From positions 922,911 to 986,910 of the forward strand of contig NZ_FMVC01000001.1 in the NCBI RefSeq assembly GCF_900101855.1: DNA of 64,000 nucleotides, written 5' to 3'. The notes beneath the pieces were generated by a model that saw only the letters and a list, made by a program, of their open reading frames with translations, was not told the DNA's origin and searched no databases. Source of the DNA: Flavobacterium anhuiense. GTDB lineage: Bacteria > Bacteroidota > Bacteroidia > Flavobacteriales > Flavobacteriaceae. The position numbers and the translations under genes were made by a program. Positions 10,005 through 18,691 of this stretch are shown one piece after another; positions within the stretch are counted from its first letter, which is position 1; the number at the start of each line of letters is the position of its first letter.

Positions 10005-10685
10005 TTAATGCGCCATCGCCATACAGAGTATGCTAATCTTAGCGCCAGGTATTTTTAGTAACGCTTTTGAGCATGCTTCAAGTGTTGCACCTGTTGTAAG
10101 CACATCGTCAACAATTAAAAAATGTTTGTTGTGATCAGATTCGGTGAATTTGACATCAAAAATGTTTTCAATATTTTCAGATCTTCCCAAAAGGTTTTTC
10201 TTGGATTGCGTTTTGGTATATAATTTTCGGATTAGAATATTTTCTGCAAAAGGAATTTCAAAACCCAATGCAATTGCTTTTCCAAAAGTGGTAACCTGAT
10301 TATAACCTCGTTCCTTAAATTTTCTTTTATGCAGCGGAACAGGAATTACAGCATCAAAAGGAATTTCTAATTGAAGTTCCTTTAGATCTTCTGCATACCA
10401 ATTTCCTAAAACGGTTCCAATTTCCTGATGGCCTTTGTATTTTAAATTATGAATTAATTCTTGAACGATTCCTTTTTTATTGAAATACAAAAAAGCTGAT
10501 GCAAATTGAATGTCAATTTTACCATAAAACTTTTTGACAGCTTCATTTTTAGGATTTAAATGATATCGGGTTAGAGGCATTTCATGTCGGCAGACGGTGC
10601 AGAAAACGGTTTCATTTTGAAGCAAAAGTGAATGGCATCCGCTGCAGACTTTAGGGAAAAATAGATTTATTAGATAATTAATCAC
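10005..10685 (-). CDS. ComF-family phosphoribosyltransferase-like protein
   Basis: A 226-aa protein of the ComF/amidophosphoribosyltransferase-like family. Two CxxC pairs near the N-terminus (CSGC and CTVC, about residues 14-32) form the family's zinc ribbon. A type I PRTase fold follows, with the PRPP-binding loop LIVDDVLTTGATL near residue 190 and the family motif KERGYNQ near 125. In naturally transformable bacteria ComF helps ssDNA uptake and integration. In Bacteroidota many homologues are annotated only by similarity. Monocistronic, convergent with the metallopeptidase and divergent from glyS. Confidence 0.85.
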   Translation of the reverse strand: MINYLINLFFPKVCSGCHSLLLQNETVFCTVCRHEMPLTRYHLNPKNEAVKKFYGKIDIQFASAFLYFNKKGIVQELIHNLKYKGHQEIGTVLGNWYAEDLKELQLEIPFDAVIPVPLHKRKFKERGYNQVTTFGKAIALGFEIPFAENILIRKLYTKTQSKKNLLGRSENIENIFDVKFTESDHNKHFLIVDDVLTTGATLEACSKALLKIPGAKISILCMAMAH

Positions 10686-10768
10686 AAAAAGAGAGATTTT
10701 ATTTACAAAAGTAACAAAATCAAAGCTTCAATCTTTATAATTTTTCTTTTTTATATAGCTAGTTTTTA

Positions 10769-10776
10769 TATTTTTG
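10769..10776 (+). promoter_or_regulatory. Candidate -7 box (TATTTTTG) for glyS
   Basis: This fits TAnnTTTG and ends only 7 nt before the glyS ATG. If used, the mRNA would be leaderless or nearly so. Confidence 0.45.
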
Positions 10777-10783
10777 CATCACT

Positions 10784-12325
10784 ATGGCAAAACAAGAAGA
10801 TATATTTAAGAATGTGGTTTCGCACGCAAAAGAGTACGGATTTATTTTTCCGTCAAGCGAAGTTTACGATGGTTTAAGTGCTGTATATGATTACGCACAA
10901 AACGGTGTCGAATTAAAAAAGAATATCCGTGAATATTGGTGGAAATCAATGGTTCAGATGAATGAAAATATTGTCGGCCTTGATGCTGCAATATTAATGC
11001 ATCCAACAACTTGGAAAGCTTCTGGTCACGTTGATGCTTTCAATGATCCATTAATTGATAATAAAGATTCTAAAAAGAGATATAGAGCTGACGTTTTGGT
11101 CGAAGATTTTGCTGAAAAAATTCACCAAAAAGCTCAAAAAGAAATCGAAAAAGCAAAAGTTCGTTTTGGCGATGCATTCAACGAACAAGAGTTTGTTACT
11201 ACAAACGCTCGTGTTATTGAATATTTAGCTAAAGAAAAAGAAATCAGAGAGCGTTTAGGACGTTCTTTGGGAGCTGGAGATTTAGCTGATGTTAAAGCAT
11301 TGATCGAAGAACTTGAAATTGCTGATCCTGAAACAGGTTCTAAAAACTGGACAGAAGTAAAACAATTCAACTTGATGTTCGGAACTAAATTGGGGGCATC
11401 TGCAGAAAATGCAATGGATTTATATTTACGTCCAGAAACGGCTCAAGGTATTTTTGTGAACTTCTTAAACGTTCAGAAATCAGGCCGTATGAAAGTTCCG
11501 TTCGGAATCGCTCAAACGGGTAAAGCGTTCAGAAATGAAATTGTGGCAAGACAATTTATTTTCCGTATGCGTGAGTTCGAACAAATGGAAATGCAATTCT
11601 TTGTTCGTCCAGGAGAAGAAATGCAATGGTACGAGCACTGGAAAGCAACTCGTTTAAAATGGCACTTATCTTTAGGGTTAGGACAGGAAAATTATCGTTT
11701 TCATGATCACGAGAAATTAGCGCACTACGCAAATGCAGCGGCTGATATCGAATTTAATTTCCCATTTGGATTTAAAGAATTGGAAGGAATTCACTCTCGT
11801 ACAGATTTCGACTTAAAAGCACACGAAGAATATTCCGGAAGAAAATTACAATATTTTGATCCTGAATTAAATGAAAACTACGTTCCTTACGTAGTAGAAA
11901 CTTCTGTTGGTTTAGATCGTATGTTCTTGGCTGTATTTGCTACTTCATTAAAAGAAGAAACATTAGAAGACGGTTCTACAAGAACAGTTCTAAAATTACC
12001 GGCAGTTTTAGCGCCAACTAAAGCGGCAGTATTGCCATTAGTTAAAAAAGATGGTTTACCAGAAGTTTCAAGAAAAATCATAGAAGATTTGAAATGGGAT
12101 TTCAATGTGGCTTACGATGAAAAAGATGCTGTAGGACGCCGTTACAGAAGACAAGATGCTTTAGGAACGCCTTTCTGTATTACAGTAGATCATCAGACGC
12201 TTGAAGACGAAACGGTAACGATTCGTCATAGAGATACCATGAAACAAGATCGTGTAAAAATTACTGAATTAAGAGGTATTATCGAAAATGAAGTTTCGAT
12301 GAAAAACTGGTTAATGAAGATGTAA
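10784..12325 (+). CDS. glyS: Glycine--tRNA ligase (single-chain, alpha2 type)
   Basis: Charges tRNA-Gly. The 513-aa chain is the class II homodimeric glycyl-tRNA synthetase. Visible landmarks are the N-terminal segment with SSEVYDGLSAVYDYAQNG and WWKSMV, LYLRPETAQGIFVNF, motif 2 (RNEIVARQFIFRMREFEQME), ETSVGLDRMFLAVF of motif 3, and a C-terminal anticodon-binding domain (LAPTKAAVLPLVKK ... RYRRQDALGTPFCITVD). Length and motif order are normal for the family. A strong terminator follows, so it is probably monocistronic. Confidence 0.96.
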   Translation: MAKQEDIFKNVVSHAKEYGFIFPSSEVYDGLSAVYDYAQNGVELKKNIREYWWKSMVQMNENIVGLDAAILMHPTTWKASGHVDAFNDPLIDNKDSKKRYRADVLVEDFAEKIHQKAQKEIEKAKVRFGDAFNEQEFVTTNARVIEYLAKEKEIRERLGRSLGAGDLADVKALIEELEIADPETGSKNWTEVKQFNLMFGTKLGASAENAMDLYLRPETAQGIFVNFLNVQKSGRMKVPFGIAQTGKAFRNEIVARQFIFRMREFEQMEMQFFVRPGEEMQWYEHWKATRLKWHLSLGLGQENYRFHDHEKLAHYANAAADIEFNFPFGFKELEGIHSRTDFDLKAHEEYSGRKLQYFDPELNENYVPYVVETSVGLDRMFLAVFATSLKEETLEDGSTRTVLKLPAVLAPTKAAVLPLVKKDGLPEVSRKIIEDLKWDFNVAYDEKDAVGRRYRRQDALGTPFCITVDHQTLEDETVTIRHRDTMKQDRVKITELRGIIENEVSMKNWLMKM

Positions 12326-12343
12326 TCTTTACAGTTTATTATA

Positions 12344-12398
12344 GAAATCCCAAATTCTGTCCCAAAGCTTCGGGAGAGTTTGGGATTTTCTTTTTTTA
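12344..12398 (+). terminator. Rho-independent terminator of glyS
   Basis: AAATCCCAAA (12345-12354) pairs with TTTGGGATTT (12379-12388), followed by TTCTTTTTTT. An inner CCCAAAGC/GCTTCGGG-type segment may extend the hairpin. Confidence 0.8.
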
Positions 12399-12605
12399 AA
12401 TAAGTATTTTATCGGCTTTTTTTGCATTTCATCCTTATGTATTAACATTTTGATCTAATGTGTTAACAATGAGGTGTTTGAAATATTTAAATCCGTAATT
12501 TTAAATTTATATTACTGCAAAGAGCAATTTTTTTCTTCATATAGCAAATCAAAAGTGTTTTTTTTTATTATGATTGCGCAGTGAGAAAACCAACAAGACC
12601 CGAAA

Positions 12606-13424
12606 TTGAAAAAGTATTCGTATATTATAATTGATGATGTTGCTGAGAGTATTTTGAAAACCCAAACAACCGCTTCAGGTTTTTCAGAATTATCTTTTGC
12701 GGGCTCGGCATCAAATTTCCAGGACGGTTTAAACTTGGTTTTAGAACACAAACCCGATTTGATTTTTCTAGAAATCGAACCCGAAAATCTTTTAAGTCAT
12801 TTGTCTCTGACTTTCGTTAGCGAATTGCACCGTTTCTTTCAGGAGATCCCAAAAATTATTATTATTACAAATAAAAAAGACAAAGCTTTTGATGCGATTC
12901 AATATGGTGTGTTTGATTATCTTTTAAAACCTGTTACGCATATTGATCTTCTGAAAACCGTTTTGAAGCTTAAAAAAGCAAATTTTGAGGTAAAAACAGT
13001 AGGTTCAACAGAAGAACAGACTTCAATTGTAATTGACAATATAAATAACGTACCGATTCCTCAAAATATTCAAAAGCCATTAACCATCTGCATAAAATCG
13101 TATGGAGATTACCGTTATTTAAATGCTGACGATATTTGTTATTTTCAAGCCGACAATAATTCTACGGATATTTATTTAAACACTGGCGAAATGATTACGG
13201 CCTTCAAAACTTTAAAGCATTTCGAAAGTGTTTTGACCTATCCGTTTATCCGTATTCATAACAGTTATGTCATTAATAGAAATTATATTTCGAGGATTCA
13301 TAGCGGAAACTCAATCTGTTACATAAAAAACTCCACTAAAAAGATTCCTTTTTCTAAAACGTACAAGGCAAATATAGAGCAGATTATTTCCGATTTTGCA
13401 GCAGGAAATTACCTAGAAGTCTAA
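12606..13424 (+). CDS. LytTR-family response regulator with atypical receiver
   Basis: A 272-aa protein with an N-terminal receiver domain (about residues 5-120) and a C-terminal LytTR DNA-binding domain (about 165-265: CIKSYGDYRYLNADDICYFQ ... FIRIHNSYVINRNYI). Acidic Asp10/Asp11 and Lys109 (LLKPVTH) are kept. The expected phospho-acceptor Asp is Glu56 in LIFLEIEPE, so phosphorylation at that site is unlikely, or the Glu mimics it. The start is a TTG: the in-frame upstream ATG at 12570 is closed by a stop. No partner kinase is adjacent. The target is unknown. Confidence 0.8.
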   Translation: MKKYSYIIIDDVAESILKTQTTASGFSELSFAGSASNFQDGLNLVLEHKPDLIFLEIEPENLLSHLSLTFVSELHRFFQEIPKIIIITNKKDKAFDAIQYGVFDYLLKPVTHIDLLKTVLKLKKANFEVKTVGSTEEQTSIVIDNINNVPIPQNIQKPLTICIKSYGDYRYLNADDICYFQADNNSTDIYLNTGEMITAFKTLKHFESVLTYPFIRIHNSYVINRNYISRIHSGNSICYIKNSTKKIPFSKTYKANIEQIISDFAAGNYLEV

Positions 13425-13599
13425 AAATTAGACAATTACATTGATTTCCTACTCATTGACTATCAATTGGGTACGATCTACCACAAACCTAATTTTTCGT
13501 ATAAATTTTTTTTCAACCTGGTATTAGTTTTACACTCTGATTCGCAAGCAAACGGCGGATCATCTCCAAAAATTAATACAAACATTAAAACCTCAGGTC

Positions 13600-13857
13600 A
13601 TGAAAAAAACAGCTTTAACAATCGGATTATTTTCTTTAGTAGTAGTAGCAACTTCTTTTGCATCAACAGAAGTTCCAACATATTTAGTAGCTAATGATTC
13701 TGTTAAAATTTTACCAATTGATGGAAAAGGTGGTCAGAATACAACTCAAGACGGAAGAAAATTAGATTTTCACGGAACAAGCAATGCGGATTTTAATGAA
13801 ACTAAATCTTTCAATTCTGATAGACAATCATTAGGGAATAACATTAAACTTGACTAA
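13600..13857 (+). CDS. Small exported protein of unknown function
   Basis: An 85-aa ORF beginning MKKTALTIGLFSLVVVATSFA, a clear signal peptide. The mature chain is about 64 residues, polar, and rich in Asn, Asp, Gly and Lys (DGKGGQNTTQDGRKLDF, NETKSFNSDRQSLGNN). No Cys and no recognised domain. The ATG follows a roughly 175-bp AT-rich leader and the gene ends at its own terminator, so it is a separate unit between a LytTR regulator and a TPR histidine kinase. That position allows, but does not prove, a role as a secreted signal or envelope-stress peptide. Confidence 0.6.
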   Translation: MKKTALTIGLFSLVVVATSFASTEVPTYLVANDSVKILPIDGKGGQNTTQDGRKLDFHGTSNADFNETKSFNSDRQSLGNNIKLD

Positions 13858-13873
13858 AATAGTTTAGATATAT

Positions 13874-13905
13874 AAAAAAAGCTGTCAATTCTGGCAGCTT
13901 TTTTT
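13874..13905 (+). terminator. Terminator of the small exported protein gene
   Basis: AAAAAAAGCTG pairs with CAGCTTTTTTT around a short loop and ends in a T run. Confidence 0.75.
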
Positions 13906-13921
13906 ATGTCTTTTAGTTTTG

Positions 13922-13929
13922 TACTTTTG
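13922..13929 (+). promoter_or_regulatory. Candidate -7 box (TACTTTTG) for the histidine kinase operon
   Basis: This matches TAnnTTTG, 19 nt before the TTG start of the kinase gene and just past a terminator. It supports separate transcription of the kinase/regulator pair. Confidence 0.45.
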
Positions 13930-13948
13930 ATTAAATTCAAAAGGACTA

Positions 13949-16000
13949 TTGAAAAATAATTGCTTAATACTTACCACAATTCTTGTTCTTCTTTTTGGGT
14001 GTTCCAAAAAAAAGGGTAATGATAATCACGCTGTTCAAACAGATAGTCTATCAATATATCTTTCGTTGGCAAATGATATTAGCCTGCCTTATGAAGAAAA
14101 ACAGTCATACAATAAAAAGGCTTTGGATATTATTATTGACCAAAAAGATGATTCTCTAAACAAAGTGAATCTTTTTAAAATTGCCAATAGATATTATAAC
14201 ATGAGTGATTGGGATTCTTATAAAAGAACTTCTTACCTAATTTTGGATCGATCAGAAAAGAGCAAGGATTCAGTTAATTTAGCAAAAGCATATACTTATT
14301 TAGGTGATTATTATCTATTGAAGGCTATTTCAGATAGTGCCTATATGAATTATTTTGCAGCAGAAAAGATTTATGCTCGCATTAATGATGAATTGAATCT
14401 TGCCAAAATATATTCTAGTAAAGCAAATCTCCAATATCAGGAAGATGCTCTTTTCGAAAGTGAGGTTACTGTTTTTAAAGCCTTAAGGATTCTTAAAAAA
14501 TTAAAAAATGTAAGCAACCAATTATACGATTGCTATAACCTTTTAGGAATACTTTACAATGACAGAGAAGAATACGACAGAGCTTTAGAATTTCACAATA
14601 AAGCATTAGAAATACTAAAAGATAAATCTATTCCAGCAGAACTGCAATTAGAGGCAACTTCTTTAAATAATATTGGTTTTGTTTATTTAGGAATGAAAGA
14701 TTACAAGAAAGCGAAATATTATTTTCATAAAGGGTTAATGCAAGATAATTTGTATCAAGGCAATGCTAAATTGTATGCAATGCTTTTGGATAATCTTGCT
14801 TATGCAAAACTTAGAATGCGAGAATCTGATGGGCTTCCAGAACAATTTTATCAAGCTCTAAAAATTAGGGATAGTCTTAACCAGACCTCAGGTGTCATTT
14901 TGAACAAAATACACTTGTCTGAATATTTTGCATTTAAACAAGATTCTATCAAGGCTTTGAAGTTTTCAAAAGAGGCAGTAGAACTATCACGTTCTAGTGA
15001 ATCTCCTGCTAGTTTAATGGAATCTTTAAAGCAAATTACATTAGTTGATCCGAAAAATGCTTCAATATATTCTAAAGAATATATTAGAATCAATGAGAAA
15101 CTTAAAAAAACCGAGCGTAAAATGGGAGAAAAATTCTCTCGCATCGAATATGAAACCAACGAAATTAAAGATCAAAATTCTAGTCTTCAGGAAAAAAATA
15201 AAACCTTGATTTATGTATTTAGTATTTGTACATTACTCGGGTTGTTTTTTTATGTTTACAAAACACAGCAGGCCAAAAATCGAGAACTACTTTTTAAACA
15301 ACAGCAACAGATTGCAAACGAAGATATTTACAATTTAATGATTTCGCAGCAAAATGAAATTGAGCTTACGCGAATAAAAGAAAAGAAGAAAGTTGCCCAA
15401 GAGTTACACGATGGTGTTTTAGGGCGTATGTTCGGTATTAGGATAAGTTTGGATAGTTTGGATAAGTTAGATGAATCTGAGGCTATTTCGAAGAGAAAAA
15501 AATATCTTGACGAATTGAAAAATGTTGAACAGGATATTCGGGAAATTTCGCATGACTTAAATAGAGAAAAATCAGAATTAATTAATAATTTTGTTTCTAT
15601 TTTGAATAAACTATTTGAAGATCAGAAGAATACGTATAGTTCTAAATTGATTACTGTTTTTGATCCTGAAATTAAATGGGATTTAATAAGCAACATCGTA
15701 AAAATCAATTTGTATAGAATAGTTCAAGAAGGGCTCCAAAATTGTAACAAATATGCTAAGGCTGATATTATTAGAGTAGAGTTTAAAAACGAAAATGATA
15801 ATTTAGTTTTAACCATCGAGGATGACGGAATTGGATTTAATACCGATAAAACTAAAAACGGAATTGGTCTTAATAATATAGAATATAGAGCAACAGAGTG
15901 TAAGGGAACAGTTACCATAAAATCTGCCAAAGGAGAAGGAACAATTCTCATCATAAAAGTCCCATTAGAGCCAAATAATAACCTTCATAATGACATTTGA
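13949..16000 (+). CDS. TPR-containing lipoprotein-type sensor histidine kinase (HisKA_3 / NarL partner type)
   Basis: A 683-aa membrane sensor. It opens with a lipoprotein-like signal (LLFGCSKKK). Tetratricopeptide repeats cover about residues 85-330 (for example ALEFHNKALEILK, ATSLNNIGFVYLGMKDYKKA), presumably outside the cytoplasm. One membrane helix lies at about 419-438, then a coiled coil. The dimerisation/phospho-acceptor helix is KKKVAQELHDGVLGRM with His487. The HATPase domain has LYRIVQEGLQNCNKYAKA and EDDGIGFN ... NGIGLNNIEYRA. The start is TTG. It overlaps the downstream regulator by 11 bp, so the two form a two-component system. Signal unknown. Confidence 0.88.
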   Translation: MKNNCLILTTILVLLFGCSKKKGNDNHAVQTDSLSIYLSLANDISLPYEEKQSYNKKALDIIIDQKDDSLNKVNLFKIANRYYNMSDWDSYKRTSYLILDRSEKSKDSVNLAKAYTYLGDYYLLKAISDSAYMNYFAAEKIYARINDELNLAKIYSSKANLQYQEDALFESEVTVFKALRILKKLKNVSNQLYDCYNLLGILYNDREEYDRALEFHNKALEILKDKSIPAELQLEATSLNNIGFVYLGMKDYKKAKYYFHKGLMQDNLYQGNAKLYAMLLDNLAYAKLRMRESDGLPEQFYQALKIRDSLNQTSGVILNKIHLSEYFAFKQDSIKALKFSKEAVELSRSSESPASLMESLKQITLVDPKNASIYSKEYIRINEKLKKTERKMGEKFSRIEYETNEIKDQNSSLQEKNKTLIYVFSICTLLGLFFYVYKTQQAKNRELLFKQQQQIANEDIYNLMISQQNEIELTRIKEKKKVAQELHDGVLGRMFGIRISLDSLDKLDESEAISKRKKYLDELKNVEQDIREISHDLNREKSELINNFVSILNKLFEDQKNTYSSKLITVFDPEIKWDLISNIVKINLYRIVQEGLQNCNKYAKADIIRVEFKNENDNLVLTIEDDGIGFNTDKTKNGIGLNNIEYRATECKGTVTIKSAKGEGTILIIKVPLEPNNNLHNDI

Positions 16001-16688
16001 TTTACCAGCCTCAGCTCCACAATTAGTTAAAAAGAATATTTTAATAGTAGATGACCATCCATTTATTATTGAAGGGTATAAGAATGCTATAACTCGTTAT
16101 AATCCAAAACAATATGAATTTTTAATTTCGCAGGCACACGATTGTAGATCCGGTTATGATATAATTGAAAATAATAATAATGCTGATTTTGATATTGCTT
16201 TTTTGGATATTAGCATGCCTCCTTATGAGGAAAAAGAGATTTTTTCTGGTGAAGATCTAGCAAAATTGCTTCTGAAAAAGATGCCTTCATGCAAGATTAT
16301 TCTGTTGACGATGTATACCGAATTGCTGAAAATTAAAACCATTATCAGAACCATTCAGCCCAACGGATTGATCATTAAAAACGACCTTACTTTTGATGAA
16401 TTGCTTTTGGCTTTTGATAAAGTAATGAAAAATGAAAAATATTACAGCCAGTCGGTTGTAAAAATGCTGAATCAATCAACGCATAATGCAATTGAAATAG
16501 ATCAGTATGATAAACAGATATTAATTCATTTGGACAAAGGAACCCCAATTCATGAAGTGTTGCAAAATATTCCAATTTCTTTAAATGCCATCGTGAAACG
16601 AAAAAAACATTTGATGGAATTGCTAAAAATAAAAAGCGGTTCTGATCACGACTTGGTAAAAGAAGCGAAAAGCAAAGGGCTTTTTTAA
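15990..16688 (+). CDS. Response regulator, NarL/LuxR-like, partner of the upstream kinase
   Basis: A 232-aa protein. The receiver domain (about residues 15-145) has Asp21/Asp22 (LIVDDHP), the phospho-acceptor Asp73 in FLDISMPP, LLTMYTE, and a Lys in LIIKNDLT. The C-terminal segment (about 165-215: DKQILIHLDKGTPIHEVLQNIPISLNAIVKRKKHL) resembles a LuxR-type helix-turn-helix but is divergent. The start codon lies 11 bp inside the kinase gene, so translation is coupled. Target genes are not evident nearby. Confidence 0.85.
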   Translation: MTFDLPASAPQLVKKNILIVDDHPFIIEGYKNAITRYNPKQYEFLISQAHDCRSGYDIIENNNNADFDIAFLDISMPPYEEKEIFSGEDLAKLLLKKMPSCKIILLTMYTELLKIKTIIRTIQPNGLIIKNDLTFDELLLAFDKVMKNEKYYSQSVVKMLNQSTHNAIEIDQYDKQILIHLDKGTPIHEVLQNIPISLNAIVKRKKHLMELLKIKSGSDHDLVKEAKSKGLF

Positions 16689-16743
16689 AATTTTAGATTT
16701 CAGAGTTCAGATTTTAGAGTTTTAAAGTGAAATATAATGACAC

Positions 16744-16787
16744 AAAAAAACACCTAATGGATTTTAAACCTATTAGGTGTTTTTTAT
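16744..16787. terminator. Bidirectional terminator between the response regulator and thiL
   Basis: AAAAACACCTAAT pairs with ATTAGGTGTTTTT around a 13-nt loop, with A/T tracts on both sides, between convergent genes. Confidence 0.85.
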
Positions 16788-16818
16788 TGTTACTGAATAC
16801 TGAGACTGAATACTTAAA

Positions 16819-17865
16819 TTACTCGCTCAAAGCATCCCATCCGCGAGCTTTTAAGGCAATTTTTGTATTCGCACGGGTTACAAGATGGATTCCTTCATTT
16901 TCTTCCGTCATATGTCCGATAACAGAGAAATTCGGATTTCCCTTTATTTTGTCGAAATCATTAATATCAATCGTAAATAAAAGTTCATAATCTTCTCCAC
17001 CATTTATGGCAACCGTTGTACTGTCGATATTAAATTCTTCGCAAGTAGAAATAAACTGAGGATCCAAAGGCAGTTTGTCTTCATATAAATTACAGCCTAC
17101 TTTAGATTGTTTGCAGATATGCATAATCTCAGAAGATAATCCGTCTGAGATATCAATCATTGCGTTTGGTTTTATATCTAAAGCATGAAGCAAGGTACGA
17201 ACATCTTTTCGCGCTTCAGGTTTCAATTGGCGTTCTACCAAATAAGTATAAGGATCTAAATCTGGCTGATTGTTCGGATTAACCTGAAAAACTTGTTTTT
17301 CACGTTCTAAAACCTGCAATCCCATATACGCAGCGCCAAGGTCACCGGTTACAACTAATAAATCAGTTTTTTTAGCTCCATTTCTATAAACCAATTCATT
17401 TTCATCAGCTTCTCCAATGGCAGTTATGCTGATGATTAATCCTTTTTGAGATGAGGTTGTGTCTCCGCCAATAACATCCACTTTATATTCCTTTGCGGCA
17501 AGTGTAATTCCTGCAAACAACTCTTCTAGAGCTTCAAGCGGAAAACGATTAGAAACGGCAACCGAAACCGTAATTTGAGTCGGTTTTGCATTCATCGCGC
17601 AAATGTCAGAAACGTTTACTACAACGGCTTTGTATCCTAAATGTTTCAGTGGCATGTAAGCCAAATCAAAATGAACTCCTTCAATTAATAAATCGGTTGA
17701 AACGACTACTTTTTTGTCTTTAAAATCAAGAACAGCGGCGTCATCACCAATACTTTTTAAGGTAGATTCCTGAGTAATGTCAAAATGTTTAGTTAAATGG
17801 TCAATTAAACCAAATTCGCCCAATTGAGCTATACTAGTTCTCTGCTGATTTTTATCTTCAATCAT
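16819..17865 (-). CDS. thiL: Thiamine-monophosphate kinase
   Basis: Phosphorylates thiamine monophosphate to the cofactor thiamine diphosphate. The 348-aa chain shows the AIR-synthase-like fold landmarks: SIGDDAAVLDF near residue 40, STDLLIEGVHFD near 57, VNVSDICAMNAKP, GGDTTSS near 137, MIDISDGLSSE near 238, and GGEDYELLFTI near 285. Length is normal. No TPP riboswitch was seen upstream and the gene stands alone. Confidence 0.95.
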   Translation of the reverse strand: MIEDKNQQRTSIAQLGEFGLIDHLTKHFDITQESTLKSIGDDAAVLDFKDKKVVVSTDLLIEGVHFDLAYMPLKHLGYKAVVVNVSDICAMNAKPTQITVSVAVSNRFPLEALEELFAGITLAAKEYKVDVIGGDTTSSQKGLIISITAIGEADENELVYRNGAKKTDLLVVTGDLGAAYMGLQVLEREKQVFQVNPNNQPDLDPYTYLVERQLKPEARKDVRTLLHALDIKPNAMIDISDGLSSEIMHICKQSKVGCNLYEDKLPLDPQFISTCEEFNIDSTTVAINGGEDYELLFTIDINDFDKIKGNPNFSVIGHMTEENEGIHLVTRANTKIALKARGWDALSE

Positions 17866-17885
17866 TTCTGTTAAGTTCCAAAGTT

Positions 17886-17960
17886 ATTAAGGCGCAAAGT
17901 TACAAAGGATTTTTCTTTTTAAGTAACAAAGACACAAAGGTTCAGAGTTGCAAAGTTTTT
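17886..17960. repeat. Degenerate GCAAAG/ACAAAG heptad repeat
   Basis: Repeats of RCAAAG at about 7-8 bp spacing (GCGCAAAG, TACAAAG, AACAAAG, CACAAAG, TTGCAAAG) in two blocks separated by a T-rich stretch. Related stretches occur at 23066-23093, 45258-45330 and 63279-63372. Confidence 0.6.
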
Positions 17961-17976
17961 TATAAACGAATTTTCC

Positions 17977-18058
17977 TTAGAGCACCGCAGTGCATCTCCC
18001 TTGTGTATAAATTTGGGTGTAGATTTCCGATGTGTTAAACGCATTGCGGTGCGTCTAA
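17977..18058. repeat. Short element with inverted-repeat ends (GCACCGCAGTGC / GCATTGCGGTGC type)
   Basis: TTAGAGCACCGCAGTGCAT at 17977-17995 is nearly the reverse complement of ACGCATTGCGGTGCGTCTAA at 18039-18058. The GC-rich ends stand out from the AT-rich surroundings. It looks like a small non-coding palindromic mobile or REP-type unit. Confidence 0.6.
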
Positions 18059-18099
18059 AATGTGCTGAATAATATTTTTTTAAAATATTTTTTTGCTGC

Positions 18100-18115
18100 T
18101 GACAAACTGTTGTCA
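18100..18115. promoter_or_regulatory. Palindrome TGACAA-N4-TTGTCA upstream of the DinB genes
   Basis: A perfect 6-bp-arm palindrome 11 nt upstream of a TAnnTTTG -7 box, so positioned like an operator. The nearby WYL regulator gene is the obvious candidate binder (inference). Confidence 0.45.
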
Positions 18116-18126
18116 CCAGCCCATTT

Positions 18127-18134
18127 TACTTTTG
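18127..18134 (+). promoter_or_regulatory. Candidate -7 box (TACTTTTG) for the DinB pair
   Basis: This fits TAnnTTTG, 30 nt before the ATG and just downstream of the TGACAA-N4-TTGTCA palindrome. Confidence 0.45.
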
Positions 18135-18164
18135 AAGTATTAAAAATATTTAAACTTTAAAACC

Positions 18165-18644
18165 ATGAAAACATTAGAAGCACAAGTTATTACTTCAGAA
18201 GATTTATTGAAACACTGGCAAGGGCACAGAGCACTTACACGTCGTTTAATTGAGATTTTCCCAGAGAAAGATTTCTTCGAATTTTCAATTGGCGGAATGA
18301 GGCCTTTCTCAAAATTAGTGGATGAGCTTTTGGCGATTGCGGTTCCAGGTTTAAAAGGAATTGTAACGAAAGAAACTGCACCATTTTCAGAAGGAACAGA
18401 AAAATTGATTTTTAAAGCACAATATCTTGAAAAATGGGACGAAGCTACAGAAGAAATCAATAAATATTGGGAGCAACTATCAGTTGAAGATTTTAGCGAA
18501 ACCTTTAACCTTTTTGGGCAATATGAATTTCCTGTAATTCAGAATATTTTATATTTTATTGATAATGAAGTGCATCACCGTGGACAAGCTTATGTGTATT
18601 TAAGAGCTTTAAATATCGAACCGCCATTTTTCTGGGAAAGATAA
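18165..18644 (+). CDS. DinB-fold protein
   Basis: A 159-aa four-helix-bundle protein of the DinB/YfiT superfamily. The C-terminal helix carries the family motif NEVHHRGQAYVYLRAL. The first metal-binding His usually found near residue 50 is not evident: the region reads FSKLVDELLAIA. Metal binding may therefore be incomplete. Members include thiol transferases and proteins of unknown role in stress responses. A second DinB-fold gene follows after 47 bp and is probably in the same transcript. A convergent WYL regulator lies beyond it. Confidence 0.78.
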   Translation: MKTLEAQVITSEDLLKHWQGHRALTRRLIEIFPEKDFFEFSIGGMRPFSKLVDELLAIAVPGLKGIVTKETAPFSEGTEKLIFKAQYLEKWDEATEEINKYWEQLSVEDFSETFNLFGQYEFPVIQNILYFIDNEVHHRGQAYVYLRALNIEPPFFWER

Positions 18645-18691
18645 TTGATAATTTTTTACTATCTTAATATCACATTCTAAAAACCACTGCT

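Noticed and set aside
13467..13694. 75-codon + strand ORF overlapping the small exported protein
   Set aside because: It lacks a coherent composition and overlaps a better ORF that has a signal peptide and a terminator at its end.
16819..18164. TPP riboswitch upstream of thiL
   Set aside because: No recognisable TPP-aptamer core on either strand; the region is filled with repeat elements.
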